Shown: positions 17,438-27,137, counted from the first letter of the stretch. The stretch is DNA of 64,000 nucleotides from Streptosporangium canum (GCF_900113865.1 NZ_FOQY01000001.1:194877-258876); one strand, 5' to 3'. Notes: a model not told the origin generated them from the letters alone. Numbers and translations: made by a program.

Positions 17438-19030
17438 ATGAGCGCTGAGCCGGTAGCCGACGGGATCGACATTCACACCACGGCGGGCAAGCTCGCCGAC
17501 CTGGAGCGCCGCCTGGACGAGGCGGCCCACGCCGGCTCCGCGCGCGCGGTGGAGAAGCAGCACTCCAGGGGCAAGATGACCGCCCGGGAGCGGGTCCTGG
17601 AGCTGCTGGACGACGGCAGCTTCGTGGAGTTCGACGAGCTGGCCAGGCACCGGTCCACGAGTTTCGGCCTGGAGCACGAGCGCCCCTACGGCGACGGCGT
17701 GGTGACCGGCTACGGCACGGTGGACGACCGGCCGGTGGCGGTGTTCGCCCAGGACTTCACGGTGTTCGGCGGATCGCTGGGCGAGGTCTTCGGCGAGAAG
17801 ATCGTCAAGGTCATGGACCACGCGCTGAAGACCGGCTGCCCGGTGATCGGCATCAACGACTCCGGCGGGGCGCGCATCCAGGAGGGCGTCGTCTCCCTGG
17901 GCCTGTACGCCGAGATCTTCAAGAGGAACGTGCACGCCTCCGGGGTGATCCCGCAGATCTCACTGATCATGGGTCCGTGCGCGGGCGGCGCGGTCTACTC
18001 CCCCGCGCTCACCGACTTCGTACTGATGGTGTCGGAGAAGTCGCACATGTTCATCACCGGCCCCGACGTCATCAAGACGGTCACCGGCGAGGAGGTGACG
18101 TTCGAGGAGCTCGGCGGCGCGCACACGCACAACTCCAGGTCGGGCGTCGCGCACTACGAGGCCGCCGACGAGGCCGACTGCCTGGAGTTCGCCAGGGCGC
18201 TGCTGTCCTACCTGCCGTCCAACAACCTGGACGAGGCTCCGGCCCTCGACGTCGACCCGGTCCTGGAGACCACCGGCGAGGACCGCGAGCTCGACACGCT
18301 GATCCCGGATTCGGCGAACCAGCCGTACGACATGCACACGGTCATCGAGCATGTTCTCGACGACGGCGAATTCCTTGAGGTGCACGCGCAATTCGCGCCC
18401 AACATCGTCGTGGGCTTCGGCAGGGTCGAAGGACGCTCGGTGGGGATCGTGGCCAACCAGCCGATGAGTTTCGCGGGCACCCTGGACATCGCGGCCTCGG
18501 AGAAAGCGGCGAGATTCGTCCGAACATGCGATGCGTTTAACATTCCGGTCCTGACATTTGTGGATGTGCCGGGATTCCTGCCGGGCACCGACCAGGAATG
18601 GAACGGGATCATCCGTCGCGGCGCCAAGCTGCTCTACGCCTACGCGGAGGCGACCGTGCCACTGGTCACGGTGATCACCCGCAAGGCGTACGGCGGCGCC
18701 TACGACGTCATGGGCTCCAAGCACCTGGGCGCGGACGTCAACCTGGCCTGGCCGACCGCGCAGATCGCGGTGATGGGCGCGCAGGGCGCGGTCAACGTCC
18801 TCTACCGGCGCGAGCTCGCCTCGGCCGACGATCCCGACGCCCGGCGGGCCCAGCTCGTCACCGAGTACGAGGACACTCTCGCCAACCCCTACCTCGCCGC
18901 CGAACGCGGTTATGTGGACGCGGTGATCCGCCCCTCCGAGACCCGCGTGCGGATCGTCAGGGCGCTGCGCGCCCTGCGCAACAAGCGCGCGACCCTGCCC
19001 CCGAAGAAGCATGGGAACATCCCGCTATGA
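17438..19030 (+). CDS. pccB: acyl-CoA carboxylase beta subunit (propionyl-/acetyl-CoA carboxyltransferase)
   Basis: The carboxyltransferase subunit moves CO2 from biotin to acetyl- or propionyl-CoA, making malonyl- or methylmalonyl-CoA. Starting at ATG 17438 ([17 protein letters not shown], after a GAAGGG ribosome-binding site) gives 530 residues, the family norm; an upstream in-frame start would add an atypical 53-residue tail. The two crotonase-like halves show [13 protein letters not shown] and [17 protein letters not shown] (first) and [20 protein letters not shown] and [17 protein letters not shown] (second). The epsilon subunit gene overlaps its stop. Substrate preference cannot be fixed by eye. 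Confidence 0.96.
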   Translation: MSAEPVADGIDIHTTAGKLADLERRLDEAAHAGSARAVEKQHSRGKMTARERVLELLDDGSFVEFDELARHRSTSFGLEHERPYGDGVVTGYGTVDDRPVAVFAQDFTVFGGSLGEVFGEKIVKVMDHALKTGCPVIGINDSGGARIQEGVVSLGLYAEIFKRNVHASGVIPQISLIMGPCAGGAVYSPALTDFVLMVSEKSHMFITGPDVIKTVTGEEVTFEELGGAHTHNSRSGVAHYEAADEADCLEFARALLSYLPSNNLDEAPALDVDPVLETTGEDRELDTLIPDSANQPYDMHTVIEHVLDDGEFLEVHAQFAPNIVVGFGRVEGRSVGIVANQPMSFAGTLDIAASEKAARFVRTCDAFNIPVLTFVDVPGFLPGTDQEWNGIIRRGAKLLYAYAEATVPLVTVITRKAYGGAYDVMGSKHLGADVNLAWPTAQIAVMGAQGAVNVLYRRELASADDPDARRAQLVTEYEDTLANPYLAAERGYVDAVIRPSETRVRIVRALRALRNKRATLPPKKHGNIPL

Positions 19031-19224
19031 CGCACCTGAAGATCGTTCACGGCGACGCGACCCAGGAGGAGATCGCCGCTCTGGTGATCGCGCTCGCATC
19101 GCGGGCCGTTCCGGCAGCGAAAGCCGTACGGAAACCAGAAATCTGGCGTAACCCCGCACATCGCATGCGAAAACCTCTCCCGGTTGGACAAGGTGCATGG
19201 AGATCGAGCGCCCTGCCGAGATAG
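19027..19224 (+). CDS. accE: acyl-CoA carboxylase epsilon subunit
   Basis: A 65-residue protein starting [20 protein letters not shown] and ending [10 protein letters not shown], the pattern of the small actinobacterial epsilon subunit that stabilises the alpha-beta carboxylase complex. Its ATG overlaps the beta-subunit stop by 4 bases (ATGA), so translation is coupled. The short IVxGDATxEE motif and the closing WRSSALPR are the main evidence. Confidence 0.88.
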   Translation: MTHLKIVHGDATQEEIAALVIALASRAVPAAKAVRKPEIWRNPAHRMRKPLPVGQGAWRSSALPR

Positions 19225-19325
19225 ATCCGAAGAACAGGGTGTCAAGTTGCGCGAGAGTTGGGACTATCTAAGAAATGGGCGCATATAGTCAGCCGATCAG
19301 CTAGTTCCGAGGCCTGGAGGACGAC

Positions 19326-20267
19326 ATGACCATCCTGGACCTCACCTCCCATCCCGTTGCCGCGAAGTACGCAGTCTTGGTGGACGTGGGGTATCTGTAC
19401 GCGGCAGCGGGGGAAGTGCTTCTTGGTGCCAAAGAACGCAAGGAATACCGCGTCTCGGCTGACGAGCTGATCCAGGCGCTGCAGAAACACGCGGAAACCC
19501 GCATTCACGGCGAGCTGCTGCGGATCTACTGGTACGACGCCGCCCGTGACCGCGTGCCGACCGTGGACCAGCGCGTCATCGCCCAGCTCCCCTGGGTGAA
19601 GGTGCGCCTGGGCAACCTCAACGCCCGGGGCCAGCAGAAGGGCGTGGACGCGCAGATCAGGAGCGACCTGGAGGCGCTGGCCAGGCACCACGCGGTGAGC
19701 GACACGATCCTGCTCGCCGGGGACGAGGACATGGTCCCGGCAGTCGAGGCCGCCCAGGCCTACGGCGTGCGGATCCACCTGTGGGGCGTCGAGCCGCCCT
19801 ACGGCACCAACCAGGCCGAGCGCCTCGTCTGGGAGTCCGACACCGTCGAGATCATCAGCGCCGACTTCCTCCGCTCCTACTTCAGCCGCGCCCCCGTCCC
19901 CGTCCCGGCCGCCCCGGCCGCGCCCTCCCCCGCCCAGGTCTTCGCCGCCCGCACCCCGGCCGCGATCAAACCCAAGGCCCCCGTCGGCCAGATCACCAAA
20001 CTCGGCCCCAGCCGCCCACGGGTCGAGGAGGTCGGCGAGCACGTGGCCCAGAAATGGATACTCACCCGCGGCCGCGACAACATCCGCGACCTGCTCCCCG
20101 GCCCGATCCTCCCCACCGTCATCGACACCGAGCTGCTGATCGAGGCGGAGAAGGAGCTCGGCCACTCCCTGCGCCCCTACCCCGAGGCCCGCGTCTGGCT
20201 CCGCGACGGCTTCTGGGCCCGCGTCTACCGGGAGTTCGAGATCGGAGTCGGCGTCTCCTCCAAGTGA
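19326..20267 (+). CDS. NYN domain-containing protein (LabA/DUF88-type putative nuclease)
   Basis: A 313-residue protein with a PIN-like NYN fold: an N-terminal Asp in VLVDVGYLYAAAG, and a conserved acidic cluster in LLAGDEDMVPAVEAAQAYG. NYN proteins are predicted metal-dependent RNases. A Pro/Ala-rich linker (about 190-225) leads to a C-terminal domain of about 90 residues seen in LabA-like actinobacterial proteins. The ATG follows a strong ribosome-binding site (GGAGGACGAC). Cytoplasmic; the RNA target is unknown. Confidence 0.82.
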   Translation: MTILDLTSHPVAAKYAVLVDVGYLYAAAGEVLLGAKERKEYRVSADELIQALQKHAETRIHGELLRIYWYDAARDRVPTVDQRVIAQLPWVKVRLGNLNARGQQKGVDAQIRSDLEALARHHAVSDTILLAGDEDMVPAVEAAQAYGVRIHLWGVEPPYGTNQAERLVWESDTVEIISADFLRSYFSRAPVPVPAAPAAPSPAQVFAARTPAAIKPKAPVGQITKLGPSRPRVEEVGEHVAQKWILTRGRDNIRDLLPGPILPTVIDTELLIEAEKELGHSLRPYPEARVWLRDGFWARVYREFEIGVGVSSK

Positions 20268-20305
20268 CGGCCGCCTGACGCTCGCGTCCGATTCCCGCCA
20301 GCCGC

Positions 20306-21739
20306 ATGTTCTGCGCTGCGGATAACGTCGTTGCTGTGTCCGTGAAAGAGCTTGACTTCGATTCCTGTTACCGAGCGGTGAGCGCCCGGGACGCCCGGTT
20401 CGACGGGCGGTTCTACACAGCGGTCACCTCCACGCACATCTACTGCCGTCCCATCTGCCCGGCGCGCACGCCCGCCTCCCGCAACGTGCGCTTCTACCGG
20501 CACGCGGCCTCCGCCGAGGCGGCCGGTTTCCGTCCCTGCAAGCGGTGCCGGCCTGAGCTCAGCCCCGGAGACCCCGGCTGGGACCACCGCGGCGAGCTGA
20601 TCGGCCGGGCGCTCCGGCTGATCGACGAGGGCGTGGCCGACGACGGCGGGGTGGCGAGACTGGCCGGGCGGCTGCACATCACCGAGCGGCACCTGCACCG
20701 GTTGTTCACCGCCGAGATCGGCGTCGGACCGCTCGCCGTGGCCAGGACCAAGCGGCTGCTGCTGGCCAAACAACTGCTGACCGAGACCGGACTGTCGATC
20801 ACCGACGTGGCGTTCGCCTCGGGGTTCGGGAGCGTGCGGCAGTTCAACGCGACCATGAAGGAGACCTACGGCTTCACCCCCGGCGAGCTGCGGGCCACCG
20901 CGGGCCGGGCCGTCACCGACAAGTCGCTGACGCTCCGGCTGCACCGGCGCGAGCCGTACGAGGCTCAGACGCTGCTGCGGTTCCTGCGGGGGCGGGCGAT
21001 CCCCGGGCTGGAGCGCGTCGACGAGACGGGCTACAGCCGGGCCGTCCCGGGCGGCACGGTCACCCTCACCCCGGGACCCGGCGACGTCCGGCTGGAGGTG
21101 AGCCTCGACGACACCCGCCACCTGGCCCGCGTCGTCGCCCGTTGCCGCCGCCTCCTCGACCTCGACGCCGACCCCGGGGCCATCGCACACGCCCTCGGGG
21201 AGACCTCCCTGGCCCCCCTCGTCGCCGCCCGCCCCGGACTGCGGGTCCCCGGCGCGTGGGACGGCTTCGAGGTGGCCGTCCGCGCCGTGGTCGGCCAGCA
21301 GATCTCCGTCGCCGGCGCCCGCACCATCCTCGGCCGCATCGTGGACCGCGCCGGCCGCCCCGTCGAGGCGGAGGGGTTCACCCACCTGTTCCCCACCCCC
21401 GGGGAGCTCCTGGAGGCCGACCTCGACGGTCTCGGGCTGACCGGGCGGCGGGTGGTCACGCTGAAGGCGCTCGCCGCGAAGGCCGCGGACGGCGAGATCG
21501 ACCTGGACGGTGCGCAGGAGCCCGGAGAGGCCGTGGCCCGGCTGCTGGAGGTGCCGGGCATCGGGCCGTGGACGGCCAGCTACATCGCGCTGCGGGCGCT
21601 GCGCGACCCGGACGCGTGGCCCGCGGGAGACCTCGTGCTGCGGCGGGCCATGGCGTGCCTGGGCATCCCCGACGACCACATCGAGCGGTGGCGGCCCTGG
21701 CGGGCCTACGCCGCGCTGCACCTATGGAGTTCACAGTGA
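20306..21739 (+). CDS. alkA: Ada-like DNA methylphosphotriester acceptor / AraC HTH / AlkA 3-methyladenine glycosylase fusion
   Basis: A 477-residue three-part alkylation-repair protein. Residues about 15-85 form the Ada zinc domain with four Cys (HIYCRPICPAR and RPCKRCRPE), the first being the methyl acceptor. An AraC-type helix-turn-helix follows (about 95-190), then an AlkA glycosylase domain with the HhH motif VPGIGPWTASYIALR and catalytic Asp in AGDLVLRRAM. It should sense methylphosphotriesters, activate repair genes and excise 3-methyladenine. The start may be GTG 20336 rather than ATG 20306. The ogt gene overlaps its 3' end. Confidence 0.94.
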   Translation: MFCAADNVVAVSVKELDFDSCYRAVSARDARFDGRFYTAVTSTHIYCRPICPARTPASRNVRFYRHAASAEAAGFRPCKRCRPELSPGDPGWDHRGELIGRALRLIDEGVADDGGVARLAGRLHITERHLHRLFTAEIGVGPLAVARTKRLLLAKQLLTETGLSITDVAFASGFGSVRQFNATMKETYGFTPGELRATAGRAVTDKSLTLRLHRREPYEAQTLLRFLRGRAIPGLERVDETGYSRAVPGGTVTLTPGPGDVRLEVSLDDTRHLARVVARCRRLLDLDADPGAIAHALGETSLAPLVAARPGLRVPGAWDGFEVAVRAVVGQQISVAGARTILGRIVDRAGRPVEAEGFTHLFPTPGELLEADLDGLGLTGRRVVTLKALAAKAADGEIDLDGAQEPGEAVARLLEVPGIGPWTASYIALRALRDPDAWPAGDLVLRRAMACLGIPDDHIERWRPWRAYAALHLWSSQ

Positions 21740-22251
21740 TCGAGGCACAGGTCCTCCCCACGCCCACCGGCCCGCTGGCGCTGCTCTCGCACGAGGGGCT
21801 CGTCGTCGCCGCGGGTTTCACCGCCGACCCGCACCAGATGTTCCTGCGGCTCCCGCCCCGCCTCCAGGCGTACGGCCTGCGCCGGGTGGAGGATCTGGGC
21901 CACCCGGCGCAGGCCGTACGGGACTATCTGGACGGGGAGCTGACGGCCCTCGACGGCGTCGCGCTGACCCAGCCGGGCACGCCCACCCGGCAGCGGCTCC
22001 TGACGGCCCTGCGGGAGGTCCCGGCGGGGACCACGATCGGCTACGCCGAGCTGGCCGAGCGTGCGGGGCTGCCCAGGACGGCCGCCAGGGCGGCGGGCGC
22101 GGCGTGCGCACAGAACCTGATCGCGCCGTTCGTCCCGTGCCACCGCATCCTGCCGTCCGCCGGCGGCTTCGGCGGCTACTACTACGGCACGCCGGTCAAG
22201 CAGTGGCTGCTCACCCACGAGAAGGCCCTCGCCCAGACCAGCGTGCTGTAG
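21724..22251 (+). CDS. ogt: methylated-DNA-[protein]-cysteine S-methyltransferase
   Basis: A 175-residue O6-methylguanine-DNA methyltransferase: it transfers the methyl group to its own Cys in the PCHR motif (VPCHRILPSAGGFGGY). The preceding YAELAERAG and TAARAAGAACAQN helices match the DNA-binding motif. The ATG overlaps the upstream alkA reading frame by 16 bases, so the two are coupled, as in mycobacteria. This gives direct reversal alongside base excision. Confidence 0.96.
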   Translation: MEFTVIEAQVLPTPTGPLALLSHEGLVVAAGFTADPHQMFLRLPPRLQAYGLRRVEDLGHPAQAVRDYLDGELTALDGVALTQPGTPTRQRLLTALREVPAGTTIGYAELAERAGLPRTAARAAGAACAQNLIAPFVPCHRILPSAGGFGGYYYGTPVKQWLLTHEKALAQTSVL

Positions 22252-22258
22252 TCACCGG

Positions 22259-22277
22259 CGGGCCCGGCGCCGGCCCG
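22259..22277. terminator. candidate terminator between ogt and the pilus-linked cluster
   Basis: A six-base GC palindrome arm pair (CGGGCC / GGCCCG, 7-base loop) lies between the convergent genes. The stem is short, so confidence is low. Confidence 0.25.
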
Positions 22278-22292
22278 TCCGGGCGGCGACGC

Positions 22293-23225
22293 TCACGGCG
22301 TCCCCTTCCTGACGGTGCTCTGCACCTCGCCCACCTCGACGTCGCGGGTGGCGCCGACCTGGATCGGGTCGTAGGCGAAGGGCACCACGTCGGCCTGCAC
22401 CCCGACCTCCCAGACGGAGGTGACGGTCAGGGTGTAGACGTCGCGCGGCTGGTCCGCCGAGGCACGCAGGTAGGTGACGCCGCAGGTGAACTCCCCGCCC
22501 TTGGCGTACGGCCTGCCCGTCGGACCGCATTCCTCCTTGACCTCGGCGCGGTCCTTGTCCGTTCCCGAGTCGATCTTTATGTTCTTCAGGACGGCGGTCA
22601 CGGTCGCGCTCATGACCCCGGGCAGCGTCGCGGTCACCGACCGGGTGGTCTCGCCGGCGCCGTCCAGCCAGACCCAGGTCGGCAGGTTGACGTAGCTCCT
22701 GGCGTCGGGGCTGAGCTTGATCTTCGGCTCGGGCACGGTGAGCGCGGCACGGGCGATGTCGACGAGTTCCTGGAGGGTGATCCCGCCGGGCGGGGTCGTG
22801 TTGGGCGGCACGAACACATAGCTGTCCATCGCCAGCTGGCAGCTCAGCCCGTTGGGGTCGGATGAGTCGTGGGCGATCGTCCACCAGCGCCCCTTCTCAC
22901 CGAGTTTCTCCTGGAACTTCTTGAGGGTCTCCGAGCGGGTCTTCGGTTCATACCGGTCGACGCGTGTCACCCACCGCTGGAAGTCCATCATTTCCTCGGC
23001 GTTCTGGGCCGGCTCGTACCAGCAGGGACGCTTGAGGCGATAGCCGTCGCTCTTCCCCCCGCGGCCGTTCCCGCTGAGGACGATCCGGGAGTTCTTCAGC
23101 TCGACCGCACGGTAGTTCTTTCCCTGGCTGGTCCGGACTTCGACGCCCCCGCCGCCACCGCCCGGATCCGCCGAGGCGAGCAGCATCAGCCCCGCAACAA
23201 CCACCTTCATGATCATCGAAGACAT
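22293..23225 (-). CDS. uncharacterised exported protein at the end of the Tad cluster
   Basis: A 310-residue protein with a short hydrophobic N-terminus (MKVVVAGLMLLASA) that looks like a signal peptide, followed by a Gly-rich stretch. Internal features are a WTIAHDSSDPNGLSCQ segment, a VWLDGAGE motif, and a C-terminal beta-rich part with two Cys (VKEECGPT and EFTCGVTY) that could form a disulfide. No family is recognised. It overlaps the stop of the upstream lipoprotein gene by 13 bases, so it is in the same transcript. It may be a pilus-associated secreted or cell-wall component. Confidence 0.6.
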   Translation of the reverse strand: MSSMIMKVVVAGLMLLASADPGGGGGGVEVRTSQGKNYRAVELKNSRIVLSGNGRGGKSDGYRLKRPCWYEPAQNAEEMMDFQRWVTRVDRYEPKTRSETLKKFQEKLGEKGRWWTIAHDSSDPNGLSCQLAMDSYVFVPPNTTPPGGITLQELVDIARAALTVPEPKIKLSPDARSYVNLPTWVWLDGAGETTRSVTATLPGVMSATVTAVLKNIKIDSGTDKDRAEVKEECGPTGRPYAKGGEFTCGVTYLRASADQPRDVYTLTVTSVWEVGVQADVVPFAYDPIQVGATRDVEVGEVQSTVRKGTP

Positions 23226-24133
23226 CCCTTCGCGGCCTCACTGGGAAGTTCGGCGTGTTGGAGCAGCTTGATCCGCCAGACCCCGTCGTCGCCCCGCCGG
23301 AGCCCGGCGACCTGGAGGAAGGGCTTTCTGGTCCAGCCGGGCTGCCTGCGGACCGCCTTCCCGGTCTCCGCGTCCAGCAGCCGCATCCCCGTCTCGTCGA
23401 TGCATCCGTGGAGCTCCGCCCCGCGCCCGGTGACCGAGACGACGTTCAGCGCGTACAGCCGGGAGGTGCCGCGCACCGACCGGCGCTGGTCCAGGAACTC
23501 CTTGACCCACCGGTAGGCGTCCGAGCTCGCGTCGTCCTGGACCGTCTCCAGATAGGCGGTGTCCTGACCGCCGGTGACGACCGACGTGAACGATCCGGCG
23601 CGGTAGTCGCGGAGGGCGTTGATCATCCCGGTGGTGTCCCGGTCGGCCACGGCGGGCCACTCGACCACCACCCGGACGCCGGGCGCGACCTCGACCGTCT
23701 CCACCTTCGGAGTGGGGACGGCCTGCTGTGCGGAGCTCGGGTCGCCGGCCGGGAGGTCGTCGGGGGTGAACGGCCGGGGTGCCGGCGAGGAACAGCCCAC
23801 CGGCACGAGCAGGGCCAGCGCGATCACCGCACGCACGCCGATCACGCTGGGAGCGCCCCGCGACCACCGATACGTGTGGATCGGCGTGGCCGCGCGCGCC
23901 CCACCGGGCCTCCGGTCCACCGTCGCCTCGGACACACCGCTCGACCGCCGGTCCGCCGTCTCCCCAGGCACGCCGCTCGGCCTCCGGTCCGCCGTCTCCC
24001 CAGGCACGCCGCTCGGTCTCCGGCCCGCCGTCGCCTCGGACGCACCACTCGCCCTCCGACCCGCTACGGCGTCCGCCCCGGGCTCCGGGCCCACTGACCC
24101 GGTCATGCCGACGGCGCCGAACGCATCCGCCAC
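23213..24133 (-). CDS. putative lipoprotein with repeat-encoded N-terminal extension
   Basis: A 306-codon frame whose first 82 codons are mostly five 12-residue repeats (RRPSGVPGETAD-like). After these comes a lipoprotein signal: VIGVRAVIALALLVPVGCSS, with the lipobox Cys at about 112. The body has no recognised domain but contains GCIDETGMRLLDAETGKAV and a WRIKLLQHAELP end. The true start could be a GTG just before VRAVIALALL, which would make the repeats non-coding. It overlaps the regulator gene upstream by 31 bases and the exported-protein gene downstream by 13, so it is co-transcribed. Confidence 0.6.
   Translation of the reverse strand: MADAFGAVGMTGSVGPEPGADAVAGRRASGASEATAGRRPSGVPGETADRRPSGVPGETADRRSSGVSEATVDRRPGGARAATPIHTYRWSRGAPSVIGVRAVIALALLVPVGCSSPAPRPFTPDDLPAGDPSSAQQAVPTPKVETVEVAPGVRVVVEWPAVADRDTTGMINALRDYRAGSFTSVVTGGQDTAYLETVQDDASSDAYRWVKEFLDQRRSVRGTSRLYALNVVSVTGRGAELHGCIDETGMRLLDAETGKAVRRQPGWTRKPFLQVAGLRRGDDGVWRIKLLQHAELPSEAAKGCLR
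23888..24067 (-). repeat. five imperfect 36-bp tandem repeats
   Basis: The region has a 36-bp period repeated five times, decoded as 12-residue units (RRASGASEATAG, RRPSGVPGETAD twice, RRSSGVSEATVD, RRPGGARAATPI). The two middle units are nearly identical at DNA level, pointing to recent expansion. Confidence 0.7.
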
Positions 24134-27048
24134 GAGGGCAGCAGCTCGTCGATGAGCGCCTCCGTCTCCGGCGCCATCCCGCCGCCGTCGGGGTGGGAGC
24201 CGGCCCGCCGGTTCAGGGCCTCGGCCACAGCCCGCAGGCGGCCCGGGTCGCCGGTCAGATGGGTGGCCCGCAGCAGGTCCCGCCAGAGTCCCTCGTCGTC
24301 GGCGGCCAGCAGCAGCCCGGCCCGCGCCGCCATGACGGCCTGGGCGGCCTCGCCGTTCGCCAGCCGTATCTCGCAGAGCCGGTGGGCGGCGTCCGCGACA
24401 CCGGCGGTCACGTCGTACTCCAGGTCGTCGGCGGCCAGCCAGGAGTATCGGCCGCGCGGACGCCCGTTCAGCAGCGGACCGCGCACCAGGTTCAGAGCCC
24501 TCTCCAGGAGCACGGCGCGCACGGCGGGGTCGGCGTGCGAGCGGCGGACGAACTCGCGGAAGAGCATCCAGTCGGTCCTCACCTCGGGCCCGAGACGGAG
24601 CCGCCCCGACTCGTCGGCGTAGAGGTTGGGCCGCCCGGCGCTGTCGACGCCCAGCCAGTCGACGACCCGGGCGATCGTGGCGTCCCGGACCACCGACTGC
24701 ACGCCCCTCGGCCAGAGGATCCCGCCGAGCACGACCGGGTGGACGCCCCCCGGGTGGGTCGCCAGGTAGACGACGAGCTCGACGGCGAGCACGGCCCGGC
24801 CCTCCTCCATCGGCGGCGGGCCGGTGATCTCGACCGGGCCGAGGACCCGCACCTCGATCGAGGGCGTCTGCGGGACCGGCTCCCGCTCGTCGGGCAGCGG
24901 CTCCCCGTCGAGCCGCCCGGCCGTGCGGAACAGGTCGATCAGAGCCCGGTAGTGGCGGCGGGGCAGGAGCTGCGCGGCCACCTCGAACCCGAGCGCGTCC
25001 ACCGTGGCCCGGCCGTCCTCGGTGATCTCCCAGTTCCAGGTGGCGTGCGGGACGTCACCCGCGACGACGTATCCGGCGGCCGTCCGGACGCCCTTCCTGG
25101 CGAGCACCGCCAGACGGCGGCCCTCCTCGGCGCTCGGGACCACCGCGGACAGCACGTAGTGCGGCGGCCAGATCGGGTCGGCCGCGCGGCCGTGGATCCG
25201 GCCGGTGAGCACCTCGCCGCCGGGGTCGCGCTCCTCGGCCGTGGCCTCCAGCTCGGGCAGGAGCTCGGCGAGGCCGCCCACGCAGCGGACGCGGTCGGGG
25301 GCGATCACGGCGAGCTCCTCCCCGAAACCGACGAGCGTGATGAGCATCCGGTCCGACCAGCGGTTGGTGGCCAGCTCCACCGCGAGCGCGGCGAGGGCGG
25401 CGGTGCTCTGGGTGCCCCTGAGGCTGATCAGCCCATGGGCCGCCTCAAGGTCGACCAGGACCCGGCCCTCGCCGTTGGACCCCAGCGAGACCAGGCCCGG
25501 GTACGGCGCGGGCGCCCCGGCGAGCGCCTGCTCGTCGAGCATCCGGCCCTCGTGGGCCGGCAGCCGCCACACCTGGCCGCCGTCGTGGGCGGCCCAGGGC
25601 GCGGGGGCGTCGAGGTCGGGCGGGTGGATCCACAGGTCGAGGGTGTGCGGGGACAGGTGCGCGGCGTAGATCGTGGGCGGGACCCGGTTCTGGACCGCGA
25701 GGGACCTGCCCAGGAGCCGCAGCCCGATGTCCAGCATCCGGCTGCCCGGCGCGTCGGCGCCCAGCCGGAGCGCGAGCTCGGCCTGGGCCGCGTCGCCCCT
25801 CGGCCGGGCGATCCGGTGCCCGAACGCCCGGTACCACAGCTGCCGCCGGCGCCGGCGGCCGAGCGCCGCCAGCAGTCCGGCCGCCGCCAGCGAGGCCACC
25901 GCCAGGTAGTCGAGCATCTCCAGCCCGGACTCCTGCCCGGCCTGCCCGGCCCGGCCGCCGGGGTCGGCGGCCACGGACGGGTCGCGCCCGGTGCCGCCCT
26001 CCGAGGTCTGCCGCCCGGTGCGTCCGGAGTCGTCGGCCGCGTGGGACTCCCGCCCGGTGGCGGTCTCCTTCGGGGACCGCCGGGAGGTGTCCGAGGGAGT
26101 CCGGCGCGTCTCGGCGGGGTCGGTCCTGCCGTCGCCGGGGACGACGGAGGTGTCCGAGGGCCGGGAGACCTCCGGCCGGGACTCCGTCGGGAGATCCGCG
26201 CGGCCCGGGGTGAAGGTCCGGGTGCGGCCGTCGAGCTCCGCCGGCTTGCCGGGGTGCTCCTTGAGGGTGGCGTCGCGGGGCTGGGCGGCCGGGACGAGGT
26301 GGATGTTCCTGGCGTCGGCCGGCATGTCCAGCACCCAGCCGGGCCTGATCAGGTCGGCCATGTGGAGACGGCTGCCGTCGGGCTGCTCCTTGTGCTGGTT
26401 GAGCCGGTAGATCTCCGGATAGCGCCGCCCGTCGCCGAGGCACTTCTCCGCGATCTCCCACAGGCTCTCGTGGTGGCGCCCGTGCGGCGGCTGCACCACG
26501 TAGACCTTCTTGGCCTTCTCCACCGGCACCAGCGGCGCCCGCTCCTCGGCGACCGGCGCGGACAGCGCCACGGAGGCGACGGCGGGGCCCGCGGCCGGCG
26601 CGCCCCCCGCCTTCGCGATCGGCACGACCACCGCCGACATGGTGAACAGCACCAGCACCGCCGAGACCAGCCGGTTGGCCAGGACCTGGGTGCCCCCGGA
26701 GAGCGGGACCCTGGCCGGCATGCCGACCCGCCGCAGCCCGGCGTAGATCTCGACGATCACGCAGACGGTCAGCTGCAGCCACGCCAGCCAGACCAGCAGC
26801 ACGAGGATCGCCACGATCGTGCCCGTGCCGACCGGGCTGGACAGCAGATCGATGTCGAGCAGCTCGGGCGGGAGCGGCGGCCCGGCCAGCCGGAGCAGGG
26901 CGTAGGGGACCCCGCCCAGGAGCGCGGCCAGCACGACCAGCGCGCCGAGTCCGGCGAACAGGTCACCCGCGGTGCGCCTGGGCCTGATGCGCATGGGCTG
27001 TCGCGTGGGCATGCGTCTCCCTCCCCGTTCAGATTCGTCGTCCGTCAC
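24103..27048 (-). CDS. membrane protein joining an external LysM domain to a cytoplasmic SARP/BTAD regulator
   Basis: A 981-residue protein. Two or three TM helices lie in residues about 27-160, then a LysM-like segment (about 179-239, with HHESLWEIAEKCLGDGRRYPEIY), a Ser/Thr/Arg-rich linker, a TM at about 378-397, and a long cytoplasmic part. The C-terminal 255 residues resemble a SARP winged helix (VRVLGPVEI) plus BTAD domain (AAHRLCEIRLANGEAAQAV). Such LysM-BTAD proteins are found with actinobacterial Tad loci. I infer that it senses the cell wall and regulates the pilus genes or acts as an assembly factor; neither is shown. Confidence 0.8.
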   Translation of the reverse strand: MTDDESERGGRRMPTRQPMRIRPRRTAGDLFAGLGALVVLAALLGGVPYALLRLAGPPLPPELLDIDLLSSPVGTGTIVAILVLLVWLAWLQLTVCVIVEIYAGLRRVGMPARVPLSGGTQVLANRLVSAVLVLFTMSAVVVPIAKAGGAPAAGPAVASVALSAPVAEERAPLVPVEKAKKVYVVQPPHGRHHESLWEIAEKCLGDGRRYPEIYRLNQHKEQPDGSRLHMADLIRPGWVLDMPADARNIHLVPAAQPRDATLKEHPGKPAELDGRTRTFTPGRADLPTESRPEVSRPSDTSVVPGDGRTDPAETRRTPSDTSRRSPKETATGRESHAADDSGRTGRQTSEGGTGRDPSVAADPGGRAGQAGQESGLEMLDYLAVASLAAAGLLAALGRRRRRQLWYRAFGHRIARPRGDAAQAELALRLGADAPGSRMLDIGLRLLGRSLAVQNRVPPTIYAAHLSPHTLDLWIHPPDLDAPAPWAAHDGGQVWRLPAHEGRMLDEQALAGAPAPYPGLVSLGSNGEGRVLVDLEAAHGLISLRGTQSTAALAALAVELATNRWSDRMLITLVGFGEELAVIAPDRVRCVGGLAELLPELEATAEERDPGGEVLTGRIHGRAADPIWPPHYVLSAVVPSAEEGRRLAVLARKGVRTAAGYVVAGDVPHATWNWEITEDGRATVDALGFEVAAQLLPRRHYRALIDLFRTAGRLDGEPLPDEREPVPQTPSIEVRVLGPVEITGPPPMEEGRAVLAVELVVYLATHPGGVHPVVLGGILWPRGVQSVVRDATIARVVDWLGVDSAGRPNLYADESGRLRLGPEVRTDWMLFREFVRRSHADPAVRAVLLERALNLVRGPLLNGRPRGRYSWLAADDLEYDVTAGVADAAHRLCEIRLANGEAAQAVMAARAGLLLAADDEGLWRDLLRATHLTGDPGRLRAVAEALNRRAGSHPDGGGMAPETEALIDELLPSWRMRSAPSA

Positions 27049-27137
27049 CCGCTCAGCCAGTGGTTCGCGGCAATTGGTCTAGGGCATTCGGCGCGGCCCT
27101 TCCCGGCCGCCGGGGCCGCCCCGGCCGTACCGGGCCA

